Positions 35,726 to 46,284 of a stretch of DNA of 64,000 nucleotides are shown piece by piece. The stretch is from Prunus persica. Its lineage: Eukaryota > Streptophyta > Magnoliopsida > Rosales > Rosaceae. The stretch spans positions 8,650,611-8,714,610 of the forward strand of contig NC_034016.1 in assembly GCF_000346465.2 (NCBI RefSeq), read 5' to 3'. A program made the position numbers and the translations under genes. Below the pieces are notes generated by a model. The model did not search any database, was not told the DNA's origin, and was given only the letters and a program-made list of their open reading frames with translations. Positions within the stretch are counted from its first letter, which is position 1; each line of letters opens with the position of its first letter.

Positions 35726-36667
35726 AATGCCCCCTAGCTTCTGCGTGGCGTGTGGCGGCATGTAGGAGATGTGGATTAACCCTTGGGCCATCCAATTGCA
35801 ACTGGGCTTCCTTCTTTGGTTTAGGCTCCTGCGTGGAGGAGGCTTTCTACTTGCTAATTTTCTGAAATTAGAGTCCTAGTTGGAATGGGCTTGAGATTCC
35901 TTGTAGGTAAAGGAACCCCAATCGCTTTAAATATGAGGCTCTCCCTTGCTTGTCTTCAAACCGCAAGAAACACTTCCCCTATTCCATAGAGAGGTTCTTT
36001 GAAAATCGTCTGCTTGCTAAGGGAGAGAGTGCATCTTTAGGTAAGATATATATATGTACATATATATAAGTATATATATATTTTGTCTTCTTGGCTGCGG
36101 GTCCAGCATGGGGAGCTTTGGCAGCAAGGTGAAGTGGTCTGCTAAGGGAGGCATGCAAGCTTGGTGTGCGCTGTGAGCCAAGATGGCAGCAAGAGGTGCT
36201 GTCGCAAGCTTGGGTTCAACTTGAAGCGTGCCTGCTGCTGGCGAGCTTGGTGGCCAAGGGTAGGCATGGCTAGAACAAGTGCGCAAGGGCTAGCGTTGCA
36301 TGGACTGAGGCTACACTCTTGGGCTCGAGCTGGAGGAAGCAAAGCAGGCCTCGGTTGGAGTTGGATGACCGCTGGGCTAGTGGCGTGAGCTGTGCGCTAA
36401 TTGGGCTGCAGAACTAGAGCGAACAGGAGTAGCCCGTGCTGGAATGGGATGCGAGCTGGGCTGAAGGCGTGAGCTGGGCTGCTGCGTCGATGGGCCTCGT
36501 GTGCTGTGCGCCAAGTGGGCTCGAGCTAGCAGGCGCTGGGCTCCTCTGCAGATTGGGCTGCAGCTTGCTGGACCCCTTTTTTGTTGTTTTTTGTTGTGTT
36601 TTTTTTTTCACGAACTAGGAATTTTACGCCATTCTCTTCGCTATTTTTTTGCAGCTGCTCAATGACC
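35726..36667 (+). promoter_or_regulatory. Putative promoter and leader of the antisense ORF, copy B
   Basis: Counterpart of 12520-13507. TTTAAATATGAGG (about 35930) replaces the TATAAAT of copy A. A donor-like CTTTAG/GTAAGA lies near 36040, followed by a (TA)n tract (36043-36082). A GC-rich stretch with repeated GAGCTGGGCTG words precedes ATG 36668. The ORFs called on either strand here are compositional. Confidence 0.45.
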
Positions 36668-38934
36668 ATGTCTTCTGAAAGAAAGAGCCGACCACCAAGC
36701 TCACAAGTGCCCTTGTACTGTGGGGCGGTTCTCAAGTTCCCAAAGAGAAGTTTGTGGCCAATTTGCACCGTGTCACCACCGAAGCCCAGTTCAAAACGTG
36801 GCGTGCCCTTTTCAACTTCGCTATACCCAAGGATGTGCATGTCAAGTTGGCAGAGCCCTCGTCTGACAGTATACCTCGTGTGGATCCGAACAATCCAGGT
36901 GCCAGGATTATCACGTTCCGCCCCTTCTATTTCTCGCTGGGTTTCACGTTTCTGCTGTCGAAATTTTTCAGGGAGGTGTTCTGCGCCATGGAATGTGCCC
37001 CGAGCCAGTGTACTCCGAATGTTTATCGGGCGGTCATCTGCTTTGAAAATTTGAGCCGCTTCTTCAAGCTGGATTTGACCGTGCGGGAGTTCTTCTACTT
37101 CTTCGAGGTGAGACGCTTCGAGAAATATGCCCAACTTCGAGCACGCGAACCCATGTTGTTTGATAGTCTGAGTCAGGGCAATCATGTGTGGAGCAAGGAT
37201 GTGCTAGAGGTCAGCGGCAGATGGGAAGGGGAGGTTGGCGACGGTCCGCTCGTTCCTCTCACCTACTGCGATGGTAAGTTGCATCCCTCTGATCTGCTAC
37301 TGTTGCATGGAATTCTTTGCTGTGTCTGACTAACTTTGTCTTATGCTTGTAGATGATGCCATCCGAAAGAAGCTCGTTCTCGACCCGGACATGACGAAGG
37401 TTCGACAAGCTTTGAGCATCCCCGCCAAGTTTTGTGAATGGCGCTGGCTGCTGAGCGAACCTCCGAAGAAAGTTGATGGCCTGCCCCCTGCTGAAGATAT
37501 TGAAAGGTGGAGGTCACCCTGCTTGGAGCTAAGTGACTTGCCAGTTGAGCGGGAGAAGTCATCGACTGAGTCCCCTGAGGGTGGGAAAACGTGCAGTAGC
37601 TCTGCTCGAGATGAAGCTGCAGTTTCACGATCAGTGGATACGTCTCCACAGCGAAGGCAGCCGAGATCTTCTCTTGCCACGAACAAGTCTTCTACAAGGG
37701 AGGTCTCGCCTGCTCAGAAGGCTCATACGGGAGTTGCTCCTGCCTCGTCTGCCGGATCAAATGCCTCATCAGCGCGAACAGCAAGAAGGCCAACGGCATG
37801 CAGGAGGTTCGGGAAATTCTGCTCAAGTTTTTGCCCATACTGCCTAAGACCCGTGATCTGCCATGTAAGGAAGCCGCTGGGAAGCAAGGTTTGGGTCGTC
37901 CGTGCCGATCTGGGAATCAAGCTGAGAGGACTGTACCTCCGCCTAGCAATCATGACTCATCTGCGGGGCCACGAACAGTCAAGCGCGGGGCTGACTCAAT
38001 GTTGCAAGTTGCAGCCAAAAGAGCTAAAAAGTCGTCTGCTCGAGCGAAGAGTCCTCCAATTGCACGAACTGCCGGTCCGGGAATTTGTGATAGCTCTGCT
38101 GGGGGCAAGTCCATGTCTGATCTGTTGAAAACAGGCTTTCTGCCAAGTCCCTCTGCTTGCGCTAAGCTAGTTGATCACGTGTATCGAGCTGGTGACCTTT
38201 GTGCTTTCTCGAGCCTTCCCTTGGATAAGCAAGAAGAAGCTGCCATGTATCACCTTCAAAAAGGAATGGTTTTTGCTGTTGGGACCATGCGAAACTCTCG
38301 TGATGTTGCCCCCTCTTCTGCCCTGCTTGACGAGCTGGTGAAGAAGAATGCCGACCTGACTGACAAGCTCTCGAACGAGCGGATTCGCCATGACGCGAGG
38401 ATTTCTGAGATGAAGGAGAGTATGTCCGTGCTCAAGAGTTCTGTTGGCCAAAAGGATGGTGAACTCAAGTCTCTTATGGCTACCCTGCTCGAACGCAAGG
38501 AAGCCTACTTCTGCCTCGAACGTAAGCATGCTGCTTTGGCCCAGGATCGTGACAAACTGCTGGTCAAGTTTGATACCCATGTAGAAGCCACAGAGGCATC
38601 CAAGCAAGAGATGGCTGCTAATGCGTACAAGCTGGGATACCTGGATTGCCAGAATGGTGCTTCTCCTTGTTGCCCTCTCGAAGATGATGCCGGTGAGCAG
38701 TCTGGTCTTGACCTGCCCCCCGCTCAGAGTAAGCAGGTGGATGTTATGGATGCAGAAGCAGTTGAAGAGCAGATAGCAGATGAAGCTGCAATTGAGGAAG
38801 ACAAACGCCAAGGTGGGTCAGTTGATGAGGCTAAGGCGGATGCGAAGGAGCAAGCAGCCGAGGCGGTTGAGCAAGTTGTGTCAGTTGGGCAGAATGAGGC
38901 TGTTGCCAGTGCAGTTGAGGATATGATTGGCTAA
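36668..38934 (+). pseudogene. Antisense ORF (aORF, Transposase_28-like) of gypsy copy B, spliced
   Basis: Exon 1 is 36668-37273, a 79-bp intron (GTAAGT..TTGTAG, 37274-37352), exon 2 37353-38934. Exon 1: KFVANLHRVTTEAQFKTW, FYFSLGFTFLLSKFFREVF, CAPSQCTPNVYRAVICFENL, VSGRWEGEVGDGPLVPLTYC. Exon 2: DPDMTKVRQALSIPAKFCEW, a Ser-rich linker, then a long coiled coil (LVKKNADLTDKLSNERIRHD onwards) and an acidic Ala/Glu/Val-rich tail ending VEDMIG. The intron joins GAT-G to AT-GAT in phase 1, the same as copy A. Two frameshifts are visible (near 36740 and 37795). The function of these Tat aORFs is not known. Confidence 0.82.
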
Positions 38935-39139
38935 GGGTCACCTGCTGAAGTTCCCTTGTAATTGTAGTTCATTTTTGCTATTTTTAAACTTTGTTATTTT
39001 CTTTCAATAAGTGGTCTTTGGTTGACCATCTTACTTCTTGTTGAACTTGGCTGATTGGCCGCTTTGTTATGGAATTTTCAGTTGTCTTTCAAACTTCAAT
39101 TCTCATTGTATACTGTAAGTGGGTGTCCGGAGACATAGC
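38935..39139 (+). terminator. Probable 3' UTR of the antisense ORF, copy B
   Basis: T-rich sequence with TTTCAATAAGTGG (about 39001-39013), a candidate polyadenylation signal, aligned with the matching stretch of copy A. Confidence 0.4.
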
Positions 39140-39740
39140 ACTTGGAAGACATAGCGCTTGAAAGAGACCCCATTGATTTTGTACTTGTGAAGTAGCTTGT
39201 TTGCAATGGAGATAAGGCTCGTCGCCTGTGTGTGTATGTCGGGGACATAACGCTTGAAAAAGACTCCATTGAGTTTATGCTCCGAGGAGCAGCTTGTCTG
39301 CAATGGAGGTAAGGCTTGTCGCCTGTGTGCGTATGTCAGGGACATATCGCTTGAAAAAGACTCCATTGAGTTTGTGCTCCGAGGAGCAGCTTGTCTGCAA
39401 TGGAGGTAAGGCTTGTCGCCTGTGTCAGGGACATAGCGCTTGAAAAAGACTCCATTTAGTTTGTGCTCCGAGGAGCAGCTTGTCTGCAATGGAGGTAAGG
39501 GTTGCCGCATGTGTGCGTATGTCGGGGACATAGCGCTTGAAAAAGACTCCATTGAGTTTGTGCTCCAAGGAGCAGCTTGTCTACAATGGAGGTAAGGCTT
39601 GTCGCCTGTGTGCGTATGTCGGGGACATAGTGCTTAAAAAAGGACTTCATTAAGTTTGTGCTCCGAGGAGCAGCTTGTCTACAATGGAGTTAAGGCTTGT
39701 TGCCTGCATGTATATGTTTGTGGGGACATAATGCTCGAAA
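39140..39740 (-). repeat. Tandem repeat, about 97-bp unit, about six copies
   Basis: Units marked by GTC(A/G)GGGACATA recur at about 39239, 39335, 39424, 39521, 39618 and 39718. One is shorter by about 8 bp. Each includes CTCCATTGAGTTTGTGCTCC. They occupy the same place between pol and aORF as the unrelated arrays of copy A. Confidence 0.92.
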
Positions 39741-39906
39741 AAGTACTTCATTGAAAAGCTTGCTATTGTATTGATGTTGGTGTGAATACATCGCTTTATT
39801 GAATAAAGGAAATTAACAACATAGGTAACATCAAAAGCAGTTTGTCTTCAATGGAAGTACGGGAGGCTCGTTGTCTACTAGGAGTAGAGCTGGTAAGCGA
39901 AGAGCT

Positions 39907-40257
39907 TCACGGATAGTATCTCCGAAGATGGTGGGCATTCCATTGTCTTGGAATTTCCTTCCCTTCTAGAGTATCGAGGGTGTAACTTCCTCTCCCCCAG
40001 ATCGGCTGATCATGTAGGGGACTTCCCAGTTTGGCTTCATCTTCTTTGACCCTTGCCTCGGTGATGTGATGAAAGTTTTTCTGAGCAAGCGACCTGCCTC
40101 CAGCGTGATTTCCACATTCGCCATCGTGTATTTTGCAGAGAACCTCGAGTGTTTGCGAGTACTTGATGCAAGTGAGATAAGGCCCGTAGTATGATCTGCG
40201 GATAAGCGTGTCGCCATTCATGTAATATCTTGCAGCCTTCTACTTGATTTTCCTGGC
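39907..40257 (-). pseudogene. Integrase remnant of gypsy copy B with core deleted
   Basis: The reading keeps the integrase zinc-finger start (IHDGECGNHAGGRSLAQK) and then passes at about 40078-40085 straight to the far C-terminus (TFITSPRQGSKKM, NPW-like KPNWEVPYMI, WNAHHLRRYYP). Compared with copy A, roughly 1.1 kb holding the DDE catalytic core is gone. Stops also interrupt the link to the upstream ORF (TAG near 40258 and 40243). Confidence 0.88.
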
Positions 40258-42225
40258 CTAGGACTTGTCCTGGGGCAAGTTTTCATTCACTAGGTAGTCA
40301 ATGATGGGTTCTTGCCAGCTAGGATCCTCGTCGATCTGCATCAGGTCCAGTTGTTCTGCCTCTTCTATGCTAGGCTGGTCAAGGTGCTCGATTGGGATGG
40401 AGCGTCTGAACTGGGTATCCAGTGCTGATCCTAAGCTTGCCAGTGCATCTGCGTGCGTGGTCTCTGCTCGGGGCACCTGCTGGATGGTGAAGGTTGGAAA
40501 CGCCTTCAACAGCTCTTGGACTTTGTCAAGGTACAAGATCATCCTTGGGTGCTTCGCCATGTACTCTCTTGAGGCTTGACTTGTGATCAGCTGGGAATCC
40601 GAGTAGATGGCTAGCTTCCTGATTGATAGCTCCTTTGCCAAGCGCAAGCCAGCAAGCAATGCCTCGTACTCTGCCTCGTTATTTGAAGCCGGGAAGCCAA
40701 GTGTGATAGCTTGCTCTAACAGGGTTCCATCCGGGGTGATGATGACGACGCCTGCTCCAGCTCCTTTCTGGTTCGATGCTCCATCTACGCGTAACTGCCA
40801 CATGTCTCTAGGTTGGTCAGCTTCGGCGGAGGTCTTGTCTGCTCTCGAATTTTCCTTCTTTTTGCTGACCAGCTTCTTTTCTTCGGCTGATGGTGTGAAT
40901 TCTGCAACAAAGTCTGCTAAGGCCTGAGCTTTTATTGCAGTCTTTGGCCGGTAGAGGAGGTTGTATTGGCTTAGCTCTATTGCCCATTTCATGAGTCGCT
41001 GAGAAGGATCAGGGCTTTGGAGGATTGATCTCAAAGGAAAGTCAGTCATAACGATGACTCGGTGTGCTTGGTAATAAGGTTGCAGCTTTCTCGCAGAAAC
41101 GACAAGGGCCAAAATGAGCTTATCCAATTTTGGGTAGCTAGTCTCTGCATCGAGGAGAGCTTTTGACGTATAGAATATCGGATGTTGGGCCCCAAGTTCT
41201 TCTCGAATGAGAGCTGAGCTGACGGCCGAGTTAGACACTGCCAGGTACACGAACAAGTCTTCACCAGGAACTGGCTTCGAGAGCAGGGGAGGTGAAGTAA
41301 GGTAGGTCTTTAGACTCTGGAAAGCTACTTCCCACTCCTCGTCCCACTTGTCTTTTTGCCCATTCTTCAAAGCTTTAAAGAATGGTCTGCACTTGTCGGT
41401 AGACTTCGAGAGGAATCGGTTAAGGGCTGCTGCTCTGCCCGTCAGACTTTGTATTTCCTTCATTGTGGAAGGTGACTTCATGTCGAGAATGGCTTTAATT
41501 TGGCGTGGGTGTGCCTCTATACCTCGTTGTGTGACTAAGTACCCCAGGAATCGGCCTGATGATACACCGAACGTGCATTTACTTGGATTCAGCTTCATGC
41601 GGTATTGGCGGAGCAGGCTGAATGCCTCGGCGAGGTTTTTGAGGTGGTCTCCACGCTTAGGGGCTTTGACCAGCATATCATCCACGTAGACTTCCATTGT
41701 TCTGCCGATCTGCTCCTTGAAAATCTTATTCACGAGCCTTTGACAGGTTGCTCCAGTGTTCTTCAACCCAAAGGGCATGACCTTGTAGCAATAGGTCCTT
41801 CTCTCGATGATGAAAGAGGTCTTCGCCTTGTCATCGTCGTACATCATAATTTGATTATAGCCGGAGTAGGCATTCATGAAGCTGAGCAGCTGGTTGCCGG
41901 AAGTTGAATCCACTAGTTGGTCGATCCTCGGCAATGGAAAGTTGTCTTTAGGGCATGCTTTGTTGAGGTCGGTGTAATCGATGCACACTCTCCATTTGCC
42001 CTTTTCTTGTTTTGCCACCAGAACAACGTTGGCCAACCATTCTGAGTAGGAGACCTCTTCAATAAATCCGGCGACTAGAAGCTTGTCGATCTCGGCTTCA
42101 ATGATCGCGACTCGTTCGAGAGCGAAGTTGCGTCTCTTCCGCACCACGGGCTTGCTGGCAGGGTTGACATGGAGGCGGTGGCAGATGATGTTTGGGTCGA
42201 TGCCGGGCATGTCAGATGGTGATCA
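40258..42225 (-). CDS. Reverse transcriptase, RNase H and archaeal-type RNase H of gypsy copy B
   Basis: A 650-codon open reading (from Met 42210) without stops, the best-preserved pol segment in the window. RT: WLANVVLVAKQEKGKWR, DYTDLNKACPKDNFPLP, YVDDMLVKAPKRGDH (41672-41686 encodes YVDDM). RT-linked RNase H: LFVYLAVSNSAVSSAL, FYTSKALLDAETSYPKL. Second RNase H: WQLRVDGASNQKGAGAG, NNEAEYEALLAGLRLAKE, YSDSQLI, HADALASLGSAL. The catalytic Asp residues are present. One change to note: Tyr-to-Cys in GATCQR, usually GATYQR. Upstream a TGA near 42219 replaces the Trp of FAWSPSDMPG, separating it from protease. It is part of a dead polyprotein, not an independent gene. Confidence 0.9.
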
Positions 42226-43517
42226 CGTGAACATGTCTTTGTTGTTTTGGAGGAAGGTGGTAAGCTCCACCTTCTCGTCTGGGCTTAGGCGAGAGCCGAT
42301 CCGCACTTTCTTGTCTGTTGGTTAGGATCGAGGGGTACTAACTCAACGTTTTCCTCAGGCTTCCAACCTTCTTCAAGGGAGCCTTCCTGGCAGATTCCCT
42401 CATCTCGATCCTTCTTGTTTGGATTCTGGTACGAGCCGATCTGCGCTTCTTTGTCTGGCTGGCCAAGATCAAGGGGTACTAACTCAACGTCATCCTCAGG
42501 CTTCCAACCCTTTTCAGGGGAGTCTTCCGGGCGGATTCCCTCGCCTTGATCCTGGCTCATTAATTGCTATTGTAGGGTAGTAGCTCCCTTCTCGTTCGAG
42601 CTTGCTTGTTTGCTGGGAGCGCTTCGTGCCTCGTTGGCAGCTTGCATTACTGGTGTGAACTGCAACTGCTTGCTCTTCTTGAGTCCTTGAGCTGTGCATC
42701 TTCTTGCCATGGCTTGGTCACTATTGATCTGCCCGATTCCGCCTCCAGGGATGGTTTAGCGAATCTTCTAGTGTAGAGTAGATGTGATGGCCTCGATCTT
42801 ATTGATCCACGGTCGGCCCAAGATTCCATTGTATAGGGAGATCTTGTCGATGACCATGAAGGTTTGCGAGCAGACCACTGGGGGTGAGTGGACATCAAGG
42901 TTGATCATTCCAACAGTGATTGATGTGGCCCCATTGAAGCCAGTGAGCGACCTGGCAAGTTTGCTAATCTTGGGCTCCAATCCCATCTGTTGGATGACAG
43001 ATAGTTGCAGGATGTTGGCTGCGCTGCCTTCATCCACATGAACTCACTCGATCACAGCTTGTTCAATCTGAATGCAGATGACTAGGGCGTCATTATGCGG
43101 CAGGTCAAGCCTGATCAAGTCTTTCTTCTGGAAACCAATGATAGGTGTATCCACGATGACTGGTACTCCTGTTGTGACTTGGGAGACATAAGTCACCTGC
43201 TCGATCTTCCTCTTGCGCTCCTTGGTGGTCAGCCCGGACTCTTGGGAGTCAGCTAGAATGGTGTTGATTCGAATGACCTTTTGGGGAGGTTCCTTGGCAG
43301 CCGCATCACGATCCTTGATCTGTTGGATGGCTTTCTTTGTGATGAATTCTGTGCAATGATCTTCTCTGACCAGCTCCTCAAGATGCCTTTTCCAAGCATT
43401 GCAATTGTTGGTGTAATGACCGTGCTCCCCGTGGAATCCGCAGTATTTACTGGTGTCCCTCTTAGAGGGGTCACCCTTCATGGGTGGCGGTCTCCTCACC
43501 CACGGCTTGTCCTTCAC
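42226..43517 (-). pseudogene. Protease region and linker of gypsy copy B, with duplicated linker
   Basis: Begins with the zinc-knuckle segment KYCGFHGEHGHYTNNCNAW, then the protease: VHVDEGSAANILQLSVI (near 43040) and YNGILGRPWINKIEAI. An Arg CGA has become TGA at about 43044-43046, just before the active site. The acidic linker (GWKPEDDVELVPLDLGQ and GWKPEENVELVPLDPNQ) is present twice (about 42450-42545 and 42325-42415), a direct duplication of about 120 bp absent from copy A. Confidence 0.8.
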
Positions 43518-45546
43518 TTGAGCAAGGATCTGATGAATTGGGATAGCGAACTCAATGAAGGTCCCTATTTCTGAGCTTCCCTCTCAGGACCGCGATCTGC
43601 GCTTATCTCGGGCTTTTTGCTCGAACTGGTTGCTCTTTTGGCTTGCCTGCTTCGTCGGGTGATCAACTTGCTTTCTGGCTTTCTTTGCGGTGATTCGATC
43701 ATCGTCCCAAAGTGCGTAGCGTTCTGCCATCGCGAACACTTCTGCCAAGGTTTGACTTGGTGTTATGGCCAGCTCCTGGTATAGCTCGTGCTCGGTTGGC
43801 AAGTCTTTCTTGAAAGCTGAGGATATAACTTGGTCATTGCATCGTATGATGTTAGCCTTTTCAGCCTTAAACCGTCTCAGGTAGTCTCGTAGAGACTCGT
43901 CTGGCTTCTTGCGCAGGTTGAACACATGGTCTGCATGCTTTCTGACCGTCTTGTAGGAGGTGTACTTTTTTGTGAAGATGAGGGCCAACTCCTTGAAGTT
44001 TCCTATCAACGCAGACGGTAGAGTGTGGAACCAGTCTTGAGCTGCTCCTCGCAGGGTCATCGCATCAGGGCATCGTCTGCCTTGTACAGGATCATGGCGC
44101 CCTTGAAGTGCCTCAAATGGCTCTTAGGGTCAGAGTCCCCCTTGAATGGAGTGATGGATGACGTTGTGAACTGCTTTGGTGGAAGAGCTCGTTCCACTTG
44201 TCGGTAAAGGGCGAGCAGTCGGCTCGATCAATTTCCTTGTGCAAGGCCTCCTCCGTGCTTCCTTTAAGTTGGAGAGCTTGGAGTCGGTCATTTACTAGCT
44301 TCTCGACATCCTCTGCTCACAGGGCTAGAGTCTCGGGCCAGCTTCTTCGGTGCCTCGAGCGCGACTGGCTAACTTCTTCCTCGGTTCCCAAGAGTCGATC
44401 CCCTTGGGTATTCTGCCCGTGGGGCAAATTAGGAGATTGAGCTTGTGAAGATTCCTCTACATCTTGTCGCCGCGTGTTGGTCCTCGAGCGAGTTGGTGGG
44501 CGTCGATCATCATCTTCTACCCGCAAGGAGGGTCGCTCAGGTCGACGTCTTTGGTATCTCGAGCGCGACTGGCTAACTTCTTCCTCAGTTCCCAAGGGTC
44601 GATCCCCTTGGGTGCCCTGCCTATGGGGCGGATTAGGAGATTGAGCTTGTGAGTATTCCTCTACAGCTTGCCGCCGCGTGTTGGCTCCCGAGCGGGCTAG
44701 TGGGCGTCGGTCGTTGCGCTCGTTATGCGACTGCTCACGAACTCGAGCTCCTTGTGGGCCCAAGAGGGCGTGGACATTAGACTATGGGCCTAGCCTCTCT
44801 AGCACATTGGTCCTTGGTCCTAGCCTCGAACGGCTTAGAGTACGGCTTGCGGCTGTCTGCGTCTCATCTGCTCGATCTCACTCTCTCCCCTACCGGTTTG
44901 CCTTTGTCTGACCAGCCTGGGACCTCTCGAACTGCTTGCCGGCACACTTGTGTGCCCTCCTCTCCTCGTCACGGGGTCCAAGGTTAGGGCCTTGATTCAA
45001 GTTGATCTGCCTGAGTAGCTGGCCAATCAGGTTGTTCTGATCATCGACCTTCTGTGTGAGTTGATCGACCCGTGAGTTAAGGTCCACCTAACTGCGCGGG
45101 TCAAGTAGAATGTCGTGCATCGGGCCCAACGACATATGGGCTTGGGCTCCATTAGACGCGTACACAGGTGCATATGTCAAGTGTGATCGCAGAGGAGGGA
45201 GAGAATGGATCTGCACCAAGACTGGGACGACGTTGAAGTAGCCATGGGGCTGCGCAGCAAATCCGGTAGTTGAGTGGTGTGGCTGCTGCTGTGCTCCAGC
45301 GGCAGGACAGCAAGGCAGAGCAGCTCCAGTAATCGGCACTGGCAACTGCAAGGCTGTGGAGGTCCCAGGGTCATGTGGCGGCTGTTCTGCAATTCCAGCA
45401 GCTGAAGGCGGCTGCAAAGCACTAGAGGACAACTGCAAGGCGTTGGCAGCCACGATTCCGTGCTGTTGCATTGAGGTTTCCACCACGAAACCATGAGATG
45501 GGCCCATCGTGGTGGCGTTACTCTTCGTACGTCTTGTATCAACCAT
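43518..45546 (-). pseudogene. Gag of gypsy copy B
   Basis: ATG 45546 (MVDTRRTKSNATTMG). An Ala/Gln/Pro-rich N-terminus is followed by an Arg-rich region containing a direct duplication of about 60 codons (ANTRRQAVEEYSQAQSPNPP and TNTRRQDVEESSQAQSPNLP, 44720-44320). The retrotrans_gag domain follows (MTLRGAAQDWFHTLPSALIG, RDYLRRFKAEKANI, AERYALWDDDRITAKK). There are stops near 45088 and 44890, a deletion near 44060 relative to copy A, and a stop at 43584. Confidence 0.85.
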
Positions 45547-45603
45547 GGTTGTTTGAAAAAATGTGTGAAAGATGAATTTGGAGCACGCTTTGAATATATC
45601 TCG

Positions 45604-45626
45604 CGCTCTCAATGAAAGCACCAATT
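45604..45626 (-). other. Primer-binding region, gypsy copy B
   Basis: The minus strand just inside the 5' LTR reads AATTGGTGCTTTCATTGAG, identical to copy A at this site. Confidence 0.6.
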
Positions 45627-46284
45627 TGTGGGAGCAAATTTCCGTCCCACCAGAATATTCGCCAAAGATTCCTTCGTCTTCTCTGCTTCTCTCTCTCTCC
45701 CTGCAAAACATATCGGAGTAAAAGGACCACACCCTGGGGGTGTTGGCCAAAGGCCCTCCGATGCCTAAGTCAGGTAGGGTGTTTCAAGGAAAACCAGGTG
45801 GCCGGAGCCTTGTGTAGTGGCCGGAGCCTTGTGTGAGAGAGAGAAAGAGAGGAGGTGGCTAGGGTTTTTGAGAAATAATTTATGCAGAGTTTCAGTAGGA
45901 AATTAGACGTACCTTAACCTTTGTGTGTGGCCATCCTTTTATAGTGGTCTCAGAGGCTAGGGTTTCAGAGGAATAATTCCGTAGATGGAAAGGAATTATT
46001 CCTCCCCGATTTGGAATTGATTTGATTAATTAGGGATTTGATTCATTAGGGTAAATCAAATCCCTAATTGGGGTAGGTATCAAATCAATTCCTAACTTAA
46101 ATAGGTAACTCCTCATTTAATTGGAAATTGGGGTAGGAATAAAATGAATTCTCAACCCGATTAGGTAATATTCTATTTAATTGGGTAATCCCCAATTAAA
46201 TTGAATAATTCCCAATTAGGTCGAATAATCCCCAAATGGAAGGAATTATTTGACCTATGGTTTTGATTTAATTAGGTTCCCACA
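45627..46284 (-). repeat. 5' LTR of gypsy copy B
   Basis: 658 bp, same length as the 3' LTR. A minus-strand TATA box CTATAAAAGG lies at 45935-45944, pointing toward gag. It borders the target duplication ATACT at 46285-46289. Confidence 0.95.

Larger units (their letters stand above)
35068..46284 (-). mobile_element. Ty3/gypsy retrotransposon, Tat lineage, copy B, complete ends
   Basis: 11,217 bp with two 658-bp LTRs beginning TGTGGGA and ending TCCCACA, and an exact 5-bp target duplication ATACT (35063-35067 and 46285-46289). Gag-pol is on the minus strand, aORF on the plus strand, as in copy A, with a 97-bp tandem array between them. The integrase core is deleted, so even when young it could not have integrated on its own. 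By hand I count about 18 differences between the LTRs (about 97% identical), mostly transitions. Confidence 0.96.

Noticed and set aside
39103..39650. Minus-strand ORFs of 149 and 64 codons
   Set aside because: Translation of the 97-bp tandem array of gypsy copy B. No conserved domain, only repeat periodicity.
40301..42325. Several plus-strand ORFs of 80-113 codons opposite pol
   Set aside because: Shadows of the well-conserved minus-strand pol reading; the matching strand of copy A shows the same shadows.
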